This document shows, piece after piece, positions 55,346-64,000 of a DNA stretch of 64,000 nt. The stretch is from Hanleya hanleyi (lineage: Eukaryota > Mollusca > Polyplacophora > Lepidopleurida > Hanleyidae). The notes below the pieces were generated by a model. That model worked only from the letters and a program-made list of their open reading frames with translations, did no database searches and was not told the origin of the DNA. The position numbers and the translations under genes were made by a program. The stretch covers positions 214,438-278,437 of the forward strand of contig JAVTVY010051604.1 of NCBI GenBank assembly GCA_036873755.1, given 5' to 3'. Position 1 is the first letter of the stretch; each line of letters opens with the position of its first letter.

Positions 55346-56348
55346 TCGAGTTGACTTTTCCAGGGAGTTTTTTAGCGAGTATATGCTGGACAGATATAGC
55401 TCGATCTCAGTAGGATTTCTTTTCTCCAAGGTTGAAATACATGTGTTATGTTCACCCAAACTTTTCTCGCAATGCACATCATAGAGTTAAAGATTAGAAT
55501 TACAGAGAATTGCGGAGAACAGACAGACGGATTGTGTCAGAGATAGAAATGCTTCAAAATCAATAGGCCTTATGCATGTGCCAGAAGTTTAAAGAATCTG
55601 TAGACCTATGGTGTTGTGATATTACACATGTAGCATAAACAAGTTTTATCTTTCATTTTCGGCCTGTAGTGTTCTGATCGTTTGACTTCACAAAACATGT
55701 CATAGATGTCCAGGTAAACCCTCCGCGAGGATTTAGGATTTACCTGGACTAGTGAAGATGTCACATGTATGGCAGGTAGTATACCCAAAGTTTAGTGAAT
55801 TCATAAAAGCAATATCTACAACTCATTTTAATATATGGTAGCAAAAATCGATCCATCGCGTGAATACCATGCTGCAACAAGAGCCCAAGGGACTTCAATA
55901 TACGCCAGTACATCTGAAATTACACTGGTCCGAATTTCAAGGTTGTTCAATGGCCTTGATCCCAATTGGTAGGTAACAATCCAGAGAACGGTCTACGATT
56001 TTGTGCTTCTGAGAATGTAACATATTTCACATCTTATATTGAATGATAAACTAAAATGATCCTAACTTTTGGTAACTAAGTGACCTTGAAACAAGAGCCG
56101 AGAGCTCACATATCCCACACTGAAATCGACAATAGTCAAACACAAGAAAATAGTAGTTTCCCTTTGAATAAACAGCTACTTGAGTTAATAAACAGGTATA
56201 AAGTTCATAAAGGACCCCTCTCATCGTTAAATTAGTAACTGTACGGTTTTGATTCCACAACAGTTTAACTGAATGTAGCTGTTTCTTACATGTATCAAAT
56301 ATGGGAGACAACTCCGCGGGACAAATGTCATATACATGTAGGGTAGAC
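55346..56348. other. Intergenic, nothing recognised
   Basis: Minus frames of 60-104 codons occur, including 56051-56365, with no family pattern. Confidence 0.4.
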
Positions 56349-58327
56349 AACTCTAAATATTCCAACCAAATGCATATAGTTAGCTAAACTTGATTCAGTT
56401 TTGGGGGGCTGTGACCTTGACCTTTGACAAATCTCAAAATGAATATGGCTCCTCTTTGCCATGCGAGTAAGGTATACCCAAAGTTTGATACCAATCCATA
56501 CCTTGAAACTAGAGATATCACATGGACAACAAATGTTAATGGATGACTGGACAGAACGCAATATCGAATCAAATGACCTCCTCTTTGACAGGCATATGAA
56601 CATGTTTCTTTTAATGATTCCTTGATTTTGGGGTCACAATGACCCACATTTTGGTTTGCAACACATCATATCCCTTAATGTATCTACTGTCACAAAAAAA
56701 ACTATTTTTAACCATTTCATAATTTTGAGGGTTACAGTGACCTTGACCTTCAGCCTTGACCTACATTTTGGTACATGACACATCATGTCCCCCTAATGTA
56801 TCTACTGACACAAAAAAGTATTTTTTTTTAAATTTCTTGATTCTGGGGTTACAGTGACCTTGACTATTCACCTTGACCTAAATGTTGGTACATGACAAAA
56901 TCGTCTCCCCTTAATATATCAATGGACACCAAAAAATGATTTTGAGGTCACAGTGACCTTGACCTTTGACATTGACCTAGATTTTGGTATGTGACACAGC
57001 ATGTCCCCCTAATGTATCTACTGACACAAACAAAAGTTATTTTTAATAATTTTCTAATTTTGGGGTCACAGTCACCTTTGACTTTCGACCTTGACCTAAT
57101 TTTTGGTATGCAACACTTCATTTTCCCCCTATTGAATCCACTCACAAAAAATTATAAATTTTTAATGATTTGCTGATTTATCTGTCACACTGACCTTTGA
57201 CCTCGACTTACATTTGATATGCAACATATTCTTCCACCCTAGGGCATCCACTCACCAAAAATTAAGAACTGTAAATAGAAAACTATCAATGATCATTGAT
57301 TTCCTGATTTTTAGGCAAAAATGACCTTTGACCTCTGATCTCGACCTGAAGTTTGATACGAGACACATCATCTCCACTTGATGTATCCACTCACAAAAAA
57401 TTGCAACTGTCGATTGAAAACATTCAGAGATATAGACCGGACACGAACACTTCAGTGATTTCCTGTTTTTCAGGCCAGTGACCTTTGACCTCTGACCTCG
57501 ACCTCGATTTCTGTACGCGACACATCGTCTTCCCGTAGGGTATCCACTCACCAAAAATTGGAACTGTAAATAGAAAACTGTTCCAGATATAGACCGGACA
57601 CGGGGGACGGACAGACGGACGGACACACGCACAAATGGATGGAAACCGCCATCACATAATACGTCCGCCTTTTTGGCGGGCGTATAAAAAGTAGTAATTT
57701 GTGGGTGTGTCAAGCTGCATTGTTATTGTATCTGTACTGGTAATCAATAAATGCAAATTAGGCGTCATCACCTTCTTGTGATACTATGCTTTTTGTTGGT
57801 CGACCCTCACGTGTTCCATGAAATAAGAGGAAACCTTTGTGAAATAGGTATACACCTTGCCTAAATAGAATTGGTTCTTCAGAATATTTGGTTCCGTGAA
57901 TTTCAAGTTGTTCGGCATGGAACTGAATTCATTCTTTAAAGTATTGTACCAAAGGTCTAAATGTATAGCTGCAATCAGCTAGTCATAAGGGTTCCCTGTA
58001 TAAGACAATTAAGGTTACTGTATCGGATCGAGGCTTCAAAATCCCGATTTTTTTTGTTCTCTTGTCTTATACCAGAGTACACAGTCAAACCTACAAGTTG
58101 GGGAGTAGTATATCGGGTCTAAGTGCCAGCTAATCGCCTATCTGTTTAACATGGGAGCCTGATTTTCCTCCACACGTGACCTTTGACCCCTATGACAGGG
58201 CGTGCAGGATGACGTCAGGGTGACGAGGGGAACGGGATTTTCCCAGGGTTGGGAATAAGAGTGTTTTCACGAATGAAGTAGGTCAACCGAAAGTGACGCC
58301 ATCAAAACCGGAAATAGCCTTTATCTC
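56349..58327. repeat. 2-kb tandem duplication, unit 1
   Basis: Starts AACTCTAAATATTCCAACCA and ends GGAAATAGCCTTTATCTC, where unit 2 starts directly. Inside are about ten degenerate units of around 110-130 bp, each with a TGACCTTGACCTTTGAC-type line, TTTTGGTA, a CATGTCCCCCTAATGTATC-type line and ACTGACACAAA. It then has a GACGGAC tract and CGTCCGCCTTTTTGGCGGGCG (a hairpin, about 57661). Minus frames such as 57252-57713 arise from this repeat. Confidence 0.95.
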
Positions 58328-60332
58328 AACTCTAAATATTCCAACCAAATGCATATAGTTAGCTAAACTTGATTCAGTTTTGGGGGGCTGTGACCTTGAC
58401 CTTTGACAAATCTCAAAATGAATATGGCTCCTCATGCGAGTAAGGTATACCCAAAGTTTGATACCAATCCATACCTTGAAACTAGAGATATCACATGGAC
58501 AACAAATGTTAATGGATGACTGGACAGAACGCAATATCGCATTAAATGACCTCCTCTTTGACAGGCATATGAAAATGTTTTTGTTTTAATGATTTCTTGA
58601 TCTTGGGGTCACAATGACCCACATTTTGGTTTGTAACACATCATGTCCCTTAATGTATCTACTGTCACAAAAAAAAACTATTTTTAACCATTTCATAATT
58701 TTGAGGGTTACAGTGACCTTGACCTTCAGCCTTGACCTATATTTTGGTACATGACACATCATGTCCCCCTAATGTATCTACTGACACAATTTTTTTTTTT
58801 AAATGTCTTGATTCTGGGGTTACAGTGACCTTGACTATTCACCTTGACCTAAATTTTGGTACATGACAAAATCGTCTCCCCTTAATATATCAATGGACAC
58901 AAGAAAAATCATGATTTTTAACAATTTAATGATTTTGAGGTCACAGTGACCTTGACCTTTGACATTGACCTAGATTTTGGTGTGTGACACAGCATGTCCC
59001 CCTAATGTATCTACTGACACAAACAAAGTTATTTTTAATAATTTCCTAATTTTGGGGTCACAGTGACCTTTGACCTTCGACTTTGAAATAATTTTTGGTA
59101 TGCAACACTTGGTTTTCCCCCTATTGAATCCACTCACAAAAAAAATTAAATTTTTAATGATTTGCTGATTTATCGGTCACACTGACATTTGACCTCGACT
59201 TACATTTGATATGCAACACATTGTTCCACCCTAGGGCATCCACTCACCAAAAATTAGAACTGTAAATAGAAAACTATCAATGATCATTGATTTCCTGATT
59301 TTTAGGCAAAAGTGACCTTTGACCTCTGACCGCGACCTGAATTTCGGTACGCGACACATCGTCTCCACTTGATGTATCCACTCACAAAAAATTGCAACTG
59401 TCGATAGAAAACATTCAGAGATATAGACCGGACACGAACACTTTAGTGATTCCTTGTTTTTCAGGCCAGAGACCTTTGACCGCTGACCTCGATTTCTGTA
59501 CGCGACACATCGTCTTCCCGTAGGGTATCCACTCACCAAAAATTGGAACTGTAAATAGAAAACTGTTCCAGATATAGACCAGACACGGGGGACGGACACA
59601 CGGACGGACACACGGACAGACGGACGGAAACCGCCATCACATAATACGTCCGCCTTTTTGGCGGGCGTATAAAAAGTAGTAATTTGTGGGTGTGTCAAGC
59701 TGCATTGTTATTGTACCTGTACTGGTAATCAATAAATGCAAATTAGGCGTCATCACCTTCCTGTGACACTATGCTTTTTGTTGGTCGACCCTCACGAAAT
59801 AAGAGGAAACCTTTGTGAAATAGGTATACACCTTGCCTAAATAGAATTGGTTCTTCGGAATATTTGGTTCCGTGAAATTCAAGTTGTTCGGCATGGAACT
59901 AAATTCATTCTTTAAAGTACCGGTATTGTATCAAAGGTCTAAATGTATATCTGCAATCAGCTAGCCAGGATATCTAAGGAGTACCTACCAAGGGTTCCCT
60001 GTATAAGACAATTAAGGTTACTGTATCGGATCGAGGCTTCAAAATTTCGATGTCTTTTTGTTCTTTTGTCTTATACCAGAGTACACAGTCAAACCTAGAA
60101 GTTGGGGGAGTAGTATATCGGGTCTAATTGCCAGCTAACAGCCTATCTCTTTAGCATGGGAGCCTGATTTCCCTCCACACGTGACCTTTGACCCCTATGA
60201 CAGGGCGTGCAGGATGACGTCAGGGTGACGAGGGGAACGGGATTTCCCCAGGGTTGGGAATAAGAGTGTTTTCACGAAAGAAGTAGGTCAACCGAAAGTG
60301 ACGCCATCAAAACCGGAAATAGCCTTTATCTC
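58328..60332. repeat. 2-kb tandem duplication, unit 2
   Basis: A direct copy of unit 1, offset 1979 bp, 2005 bp long, with small indels and a few per cent substitutions by eye. After CCTTTATCTC at 60332 the sequence becomes new (GGGAATGGCAGGGG), which marks the end of the duplicated unit. Confidence 0.95.
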
Positions 60333-60876
60333 GGGAATGGCAGGGGCTAGAGATATGGGATTTGGACTAATGGATACTTTACAGCGAAGGTGTGATCATA
60401 TCACTGACTGCATCAGGGATCATCAGTAGGTATCTGGGTTATTTCTTATTTGTGAGAAGCTAACGCTTAATGAACGGGAGATGAGGCTGAATACGGTAAT
60501 GTGTTGGCTGGGCTGCTACAACATCGGTTTGATTAGAGTTCGATAATTTCCAAGAAATTATGGCATAAACTACCTCAAATTCGTTCCCTGTGCATGTAGT
60601 AGTCTATTTCTTACTATCGGACTAAATACCGTCAGTATTTTAAAATGATGAGAACAGACTAGCCAACCTCATACCTTATTACGGTATACCTGCCCATTCT
60701 GCAGCGAACTACCAGGTAAGGTATTGCGTTAAAGTGCTGAGAGAAGGGGTGGGGGGGCTAATCTATAGAGCTCGAATACGCGAGTTAAGGCTCGGTTCCT
60801 AGAAACGAATGTGGAAGCTCAAGCGATGCTATATTAACTTAGAGAAGCCCTGTACTTCTTTGTAACGCGTGAATGA
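60333..60876. other. Spacer between the tandem block and the virus-like cluster
   Basis: No gene or clear repeat. The boundary of the virus-like element, if it is in this window, should lie here. Confidence 0.4.
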
Positions 60877-61016
60877 CATGTTCGAACTTGAAACTGGTTT
60901 TTCCTTCATTGTCACATATGCTTATTTTTACCTCTTGCGTCACAGACATGTTCGAACTTGAAACTGGTTTTTCCCGACATTGGCACAGATGTTTATTTCT
61001 AGCGCTGACAACCTCT
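60877..61016 (+). repeat. Two tandem 70-bp copies upstream of the CARD remnant
   Basis: CATGTTCGAACTTGAAACTG begins both copies (60877 and 60947), each followed by GTTTTTCC and a CATTG(T/G)CACA segment. They lie 45-185 bp before the TATA box at 61060, so they may be duplicated upstream promoter elements. Confidence 0.85.
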
Positions 61017-61059
61017 ATGTTGATACATCTCGCATGCGCAGTGTACAGCGTAGGAATTG

Positions 61060-61067
61060 TATATAAG
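61060..61067 (+). promoter_or_regulatory. TATA box of the CARD-like remnant
   Basis: TATATAAG lies 49 nt before the presumed start position at 61109. The distance is close to that of the palindrome genes (53 nt). Confidence 0.55.
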
Positions 61068-61108
61068 CATAAGGTGTCTTAACGTATCATACTCTCCCAC
61101 TAATCAAA

Positions 61109-61385
61109 ATCGCCACTAATAGCAAGTTGGAAGAGATCTACCAACAAGCAATTCGGAAAAACTTTGTCATTCTCATCAAACAGATAACAAGTGTGTCCAC
61201 TATATGTCACTTGCTTAGACAAAATATGATATTAACGAAGGAAATGTACGAAAACATCATGGTTGTGAAAACAACGAGTCCGGCATCTGTTGAACTTGAT
61301 ACCTAAACGTGGTCCGAAGGTCTTTTATGCGTTTGTAGAAGCTTTACAGAAGACTGGCGACTTCCGAATTAAGGTCACAACATAG
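61109..61385 (+). pseudogene. CARD-like (caspase recruitment, death-fold) gene remnant
   Basis: Two adjacent frames each carry part of a death-fold-like helical domain. Frame one (61109 to about 61268) reads LEEIYQQAIRKNFVILIKQI and later HLLRQNMILTKEMYENIM. Frame two (about 61269-61385) reads RHLLNLIPKRGPKVFYAFVE, then ALQKTGD, before TAG. The order and the LIPKRGPKxFxAF pattern match the second half of CARD domains, which link apoptosis and innate-immune proteins. One base shift near 61266-61269 separates the halves. There is no ATG: an ATC at 61109, in the context CAAAATCGCC, stands where a start would be. The length, about 90 codons, is one CARD. It could be a gene captured by the virus-like element or a decayed host gene. 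Confidence 0.6.
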
Positions 61386-61660
61386 AATGCGCTATATACC
61401 CGGGTTATTTCCCACTCTATTATATAGGTTACAAACGCTGTGACGGAGTAAGGTCGAACATGACCTATATCTTCCGCCCAGTAGTGAGACTGATTTCCGC
61501 GTCAGGCACAGAGCTCGGTCATAGAGCATTTGACACATGCCAGTCAGAGTTATTTCCCCTCACACAGAAAACTTATATTATACTACCAAATTAACAGACT
61601 CTCACGAGAGCTTTACCATATTTATATTAGTTTATCCACGCAGTAAAAATTACCTCTTGA

Positions 61661-61666
61661 AATAAA
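61661..61666 (+). terminator. Poly(A) signal, plus strand
   Basis: AATAAA about 275 nt after the stop of the CARD remnant. It faces the minus-strand signal at 61698-61703, as expected for convergent genes. Confidence 0.5.
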
Positions 61667-61697
61667 ACATTATTCCATTACATAACAACAATATCAT

Positions 61698-61703
61698 TTT
61701 ATT
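61698..61703 (-). terminator. Poly(A) signal, minus strand
   Basis: TTTATT on plus is AATAAA on minus, about 180 nt after the stop of the gene ending at 61883. Confidence 0.5.
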
Positions 61704-61882
61704 CAAGTTTATATATACAAAATTCAGGTTAAAAACAGCACTAATAAGTCAGGGTAAGTAATATTATTATACTCGATAATGCCGCAACATGTCATATGCA
61801 ACGCTTGTTCGACCATAAGACTACGAGTGTATATTGACGCTGTGAGACGGTCAAAATACGTAACAGTTCATAGGTATACGGG

Positions 61883-62422
61883 TTAAAATGTTCCCGGCTG
61901 TGGGTACGTGTCGGTAGGCTCTTGGAATTCTTTGACATCATCCGAAAATGGCTCTATGGTGTCCGGGAGTAATTTCTCGAACGTCTTCTTACGCATGCTC
62001 ACGGAAACTTCCCAGGCCTCCGAAGTTGTGAACTCTAATTCTTTTTGCAGGTATTGTGTGGTATTTTTGACTTTCTTGTGAACATTGTCCTGGCGCAGTT
62101 CGTTCATGACTTTGACTTGTTTCAAATAAAGGTCCGTCAAAGTTTGCGCGATCTCTGGGCGCATGAATTTATAGGCTGCCTGGAAATCCCCAAGTTCTTC
62201 CCATTTTTGTTCTATCTTGTCTCTGTGCATGTCGATGGCTTTGTTCACCGCGATGTCCCAAAAGCTGTTGTCATCCTCGGATACGTCTTCCTCATTGTCG
62301 TCATCATCGACGTCATCGTCAGTATCATCGCTGGGTGGGTCGGTGGAGACGTCCTCGTCTGCACTGTCGCTGGGTGCATCGCTGGAAACGTCATCTAGTA
62401 CATTCAAGTCTCTCGAAGACAT
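61883..62422 (-). CDS. Acidic/coiled-coil protein of a virus-like element (179 aa)
   Basis: ATG 62422 is the first codon (MSSRDLNVLDD). Residues 10-50 are a Ser/Asp/Glu run (DDDVDDDDNEEDVSEDD). A helical, coiled-coil-like domain follows (about 52-160), ending with FTTSEAWEVSVSMRKKTFEK. The same domain, with ISWEDAYGIAIAQKKHVFER at the equivalent place, forms the tail of the upstream ORF, so the two are paralogues. The gene starts 59 bp after that ORF ends, a compact viral-style arrangement on the same strand. I know this helical domain only as a companion of the packaging ATPase in invertebrate DNA elements; its role is unknown. The frame is intact. Confidence 0.65.
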   Translation of the reverse strand: MSSRDLNVLDDVSSDAPSDSADEDVSTDPPSDDTDDDVDDDDNEEDVSEDDNSFWDIAVNKAIDMHRDKIEQKWEELGDFQAAYKFMRPEIAQTLTDLYLKQVKVMNELRQDNVHKKVKNTTQYLQKELEFTTSEAWEVSVSMRKKTFEKLLPDTIEPFSDDVKEFQEPTDTYPQPGTF

Positions 62423-62481
62423 AGCGCATGAAAAGTGGCCTGTCAGTCCGTTCAGGTGGGTATCGTTCTGTCGAATGACGG

Positions 62482-63916
62482 CTATCGTGAGTCCAACGAG
62501 TGTTTATTCTCAATTATTCGTTCGAACACGTGTTTCTTTTGAGCGATAGCTATACCGTACGCGTCCTCCCAACTTATGTTGGGAGTTTTCAATCCACAGG
62601 CTGTTCGTTCGATATTCATATGAATCGGATCACTGACCAGATATTTCATACCCGCGACTAGTTTTAAGTATTGTCTTCGTAAACATCGTCGCAGTAGAGG
62701 GGCCAATGCATTATTGGCTAATATTTCGAATTTCTTCCTGGAATATCCTTTGCGCTGAAATTCTTTTTCTTTCGCTTCAAGTTTCTTCTCTACTTCTCCG
62801 TACATACTGCTTTTAAAGAGATGTCGCCATATTCCTTTATCGACATATTCTTCTGGAAATCCAGAGGCTGTCCTGGCGCGAATGTTGGCTGTATCTCGAT
62901 GCGTCTCCTGCGGACTAGGGGTAGGCGTTGATAGTGAGTGTGGGGTTTGCTGTCGCATTGGGTTTTTGACGGGAATGGGTGACCCAGAGTATACGTCTGT
63001 CAGGTGAATGTTATCGAAAGTTCCAGATGGATATTGAGTGTCTATTGTCTCGGGCACCCGACATACCTGTTCAGTCGATTGATATGATGGCAAGTGGTAC
63101 GCGGGTGCGGTATGGCTCTGTCGCTGTACATCGGTCAATAGTTCTGAATCGCGCTCCCCGGGTAATAGGTTTGTCATCAGTCTGCATGCGTCGGGGGTGT
63201 GCGGTTTTAAATCTACGAAGAGATACCCGTAGGGGCGAGTCACGGCTCTATGAAAAGTTTGCATGAAATAGGCCACGTTTTGGGGATAAATTCGTCTCCC
63301 GAAGACGCGGATTTGATATCTGTCGATGGGGTTGTTGAAAAAACAAAGTAATGACAGTTTAGCGCGATATCCCTGGACGCCTTACCTTGAGGGAACAGAT
63401 TCTGGGTCATATAGATGACAGAGAGATTTCTATGATGGGACCCATGGTGAATAGGTCCACTATTTTCGAATTTTCCTTCGCCACGCCCATCAGGTCATCG
63501 AGTACGATTATATTCACCTGGGCGGAATCAAAGTAATACGGTTCGTCTATGTCATGAGGAATTCCTGGAACGAAGCTCACGTTGCTTAATCCCGTATTCT
63601 CGTACGCGCTCTGCCATTGGCTATAGCACCATACAACCCGCGTCGGAGCTGGAGTTGCCACACCTTCCTCTAAGAATTTCATCACCCAGGACGTTTTTCC
63701 GCATGAGGACGGACCGCTCACCGTCATCGTATAGGGATGGCTCAATGCGCTCGTCTGACATCTCGATCCTTCTTGACGTTCAACTTGTACGTTATCAAGA
63801 CTTCTTTGCGCGGGTGGACATTCGTCTGCGGTATTTTTATGCAGAGAAAGTAAATGTCTACGAAGATTGAGCGGGCTGGACAATAACTTTGAACACAAGT
63901 GACATGCGTAAGCCAT
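62482..63916 (-). pseudogene. Packaging-type P-loop ATPase with N-terminal C2H2 finger, frameshifted
   Basis: ATG 63916 (MAYACHLCSK) follows an in-frame GTG. A C2H2 finger (CHLCSK..RRHLLSLH) is followed by an ATPase: Walker A GPSSCGKTSW and Walker B NIIVLDDLMG. At about 63432-63443 a single-base loss shifts the frame. The rest of the ATPase continues in the next frame, including TRPYGYLFVDLKPHTPDACR. From memory, this layout is the A32/FtsK-like ATPase common in invertebrate Maverick-like or adintovirus-like elements, where it is thought to drive DNA packaging. After the ATPase there is a tail of about 190 residues with a Pro-rich linker and the helical domain also found in the next gene. AATAAA on minus (62502-62507) overlaps the end of the frame. 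As given, the gene is broken. Confidence 0.75.
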
Positions 63917-63972
63917 GCCTCTCCTCTTGTGCGACACTCGTCATATAATGAAGGCTCACATATGTATGTAGT

Positions 63973-63979
63973 GTTTATA
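63973..63979 (-). promoter_or_regulatory. TATA box of the ATPase gene
   Basis: GTTTATA on plus reads TATAAAC on minus, about 60 nt before ATG 63916. The window ends 21 bases further on. Confidence 0.55.
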
Positions 63980-64000
63980 TGCAAGAGCTCGGAGGTGTGG

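Noticed and set aside
57252..57713. 153- and 155-codon minus frames (also 59231-59698) as a protein family
   Set aside because: They repeat with the 110-130 bp DNA unit, vary in frame elsewhere in the block and show only repeat-derived text.

Overview
This window reads as animal nuclear DNA, most likely from a marine invertebrate. That is inferred from a spliced C2H2 zinc-finger gene with GT..AG boundaries, a two-ORF LINE, several foldback/MITE elements flanked by TA, tRNA-like SINE remnants and long tracts of diverged TGACCTTTGACC-type repeats. A mollusc or other lophotrochozoan is my best guess from the style of the repeats; nothing here proves it. Most of the window is intergenic or intronic and repeat-rich.

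Layout. 1-10.8 kb: no certain gene. It holds diverged repeats, a candidate first exon at 7524 and four closely spaced foldback elements (7952-8450, 8560-8780, 9089-9562, 9652-10264). 10.8-14.0 kb: a two-exon host gene for a 386-residue C2H2 protein with four SUMO-type psi-K-x-E motifs. 14.4-23.5 kb: duplicated repeats, a minisatellite, hairpins, a candidate first exon at 18507, a retroelement RT fragment (minus strand, about 20.6-20.9 kb) and an unassigned ORF at 22.5 kb. 23.58-34.50 kb: an imperfect palindrome of nearly 11 kb. Each arm carries two tandem, TATA-driven, intronless genes with three C2H2 fingers and a shared C-terminal domain, pointing outward from a modular centre. All four are broken. 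The outer arms are tandem arrays rich in NRF1-, CRE-, CCAAT- and YY1-like motifs. 35.6-39.9 kb: a LINE with intact ORF1 and a frameshifted ORF2. 40-56 kb: no clear gene; it has a MITE whose empty paralogous site lies 0.6 kb away, diverged repeats and a tRNA-like SINE head. 56.35-60.33 kb: a 2-kb repeat block duplicated in tandem. 61.0-64.0 kb: a compact virus-like cluster cut by the window edge. It has a frameshifted packaging-type ATPase on minus, a coiled-coil/acidic protein on minus, and convergent on plus a broken CARD-like (caspase-recruitment) gene that has lost its ATG.

How the parts relate. The palindrome genes, the ATPase and the CARD remnant share one design: intronless, with a TATA box about 50-60 nt before the start codon and short spacers. 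That suits one or more integrated Maverick/Polinton- or adintovirus-like DNA elements that have decayed. I infer that relationship from remembered family patterns; no search was run. The zinc-finger gene at 10.8-14.0 kb is host-like and unrelated to this group.
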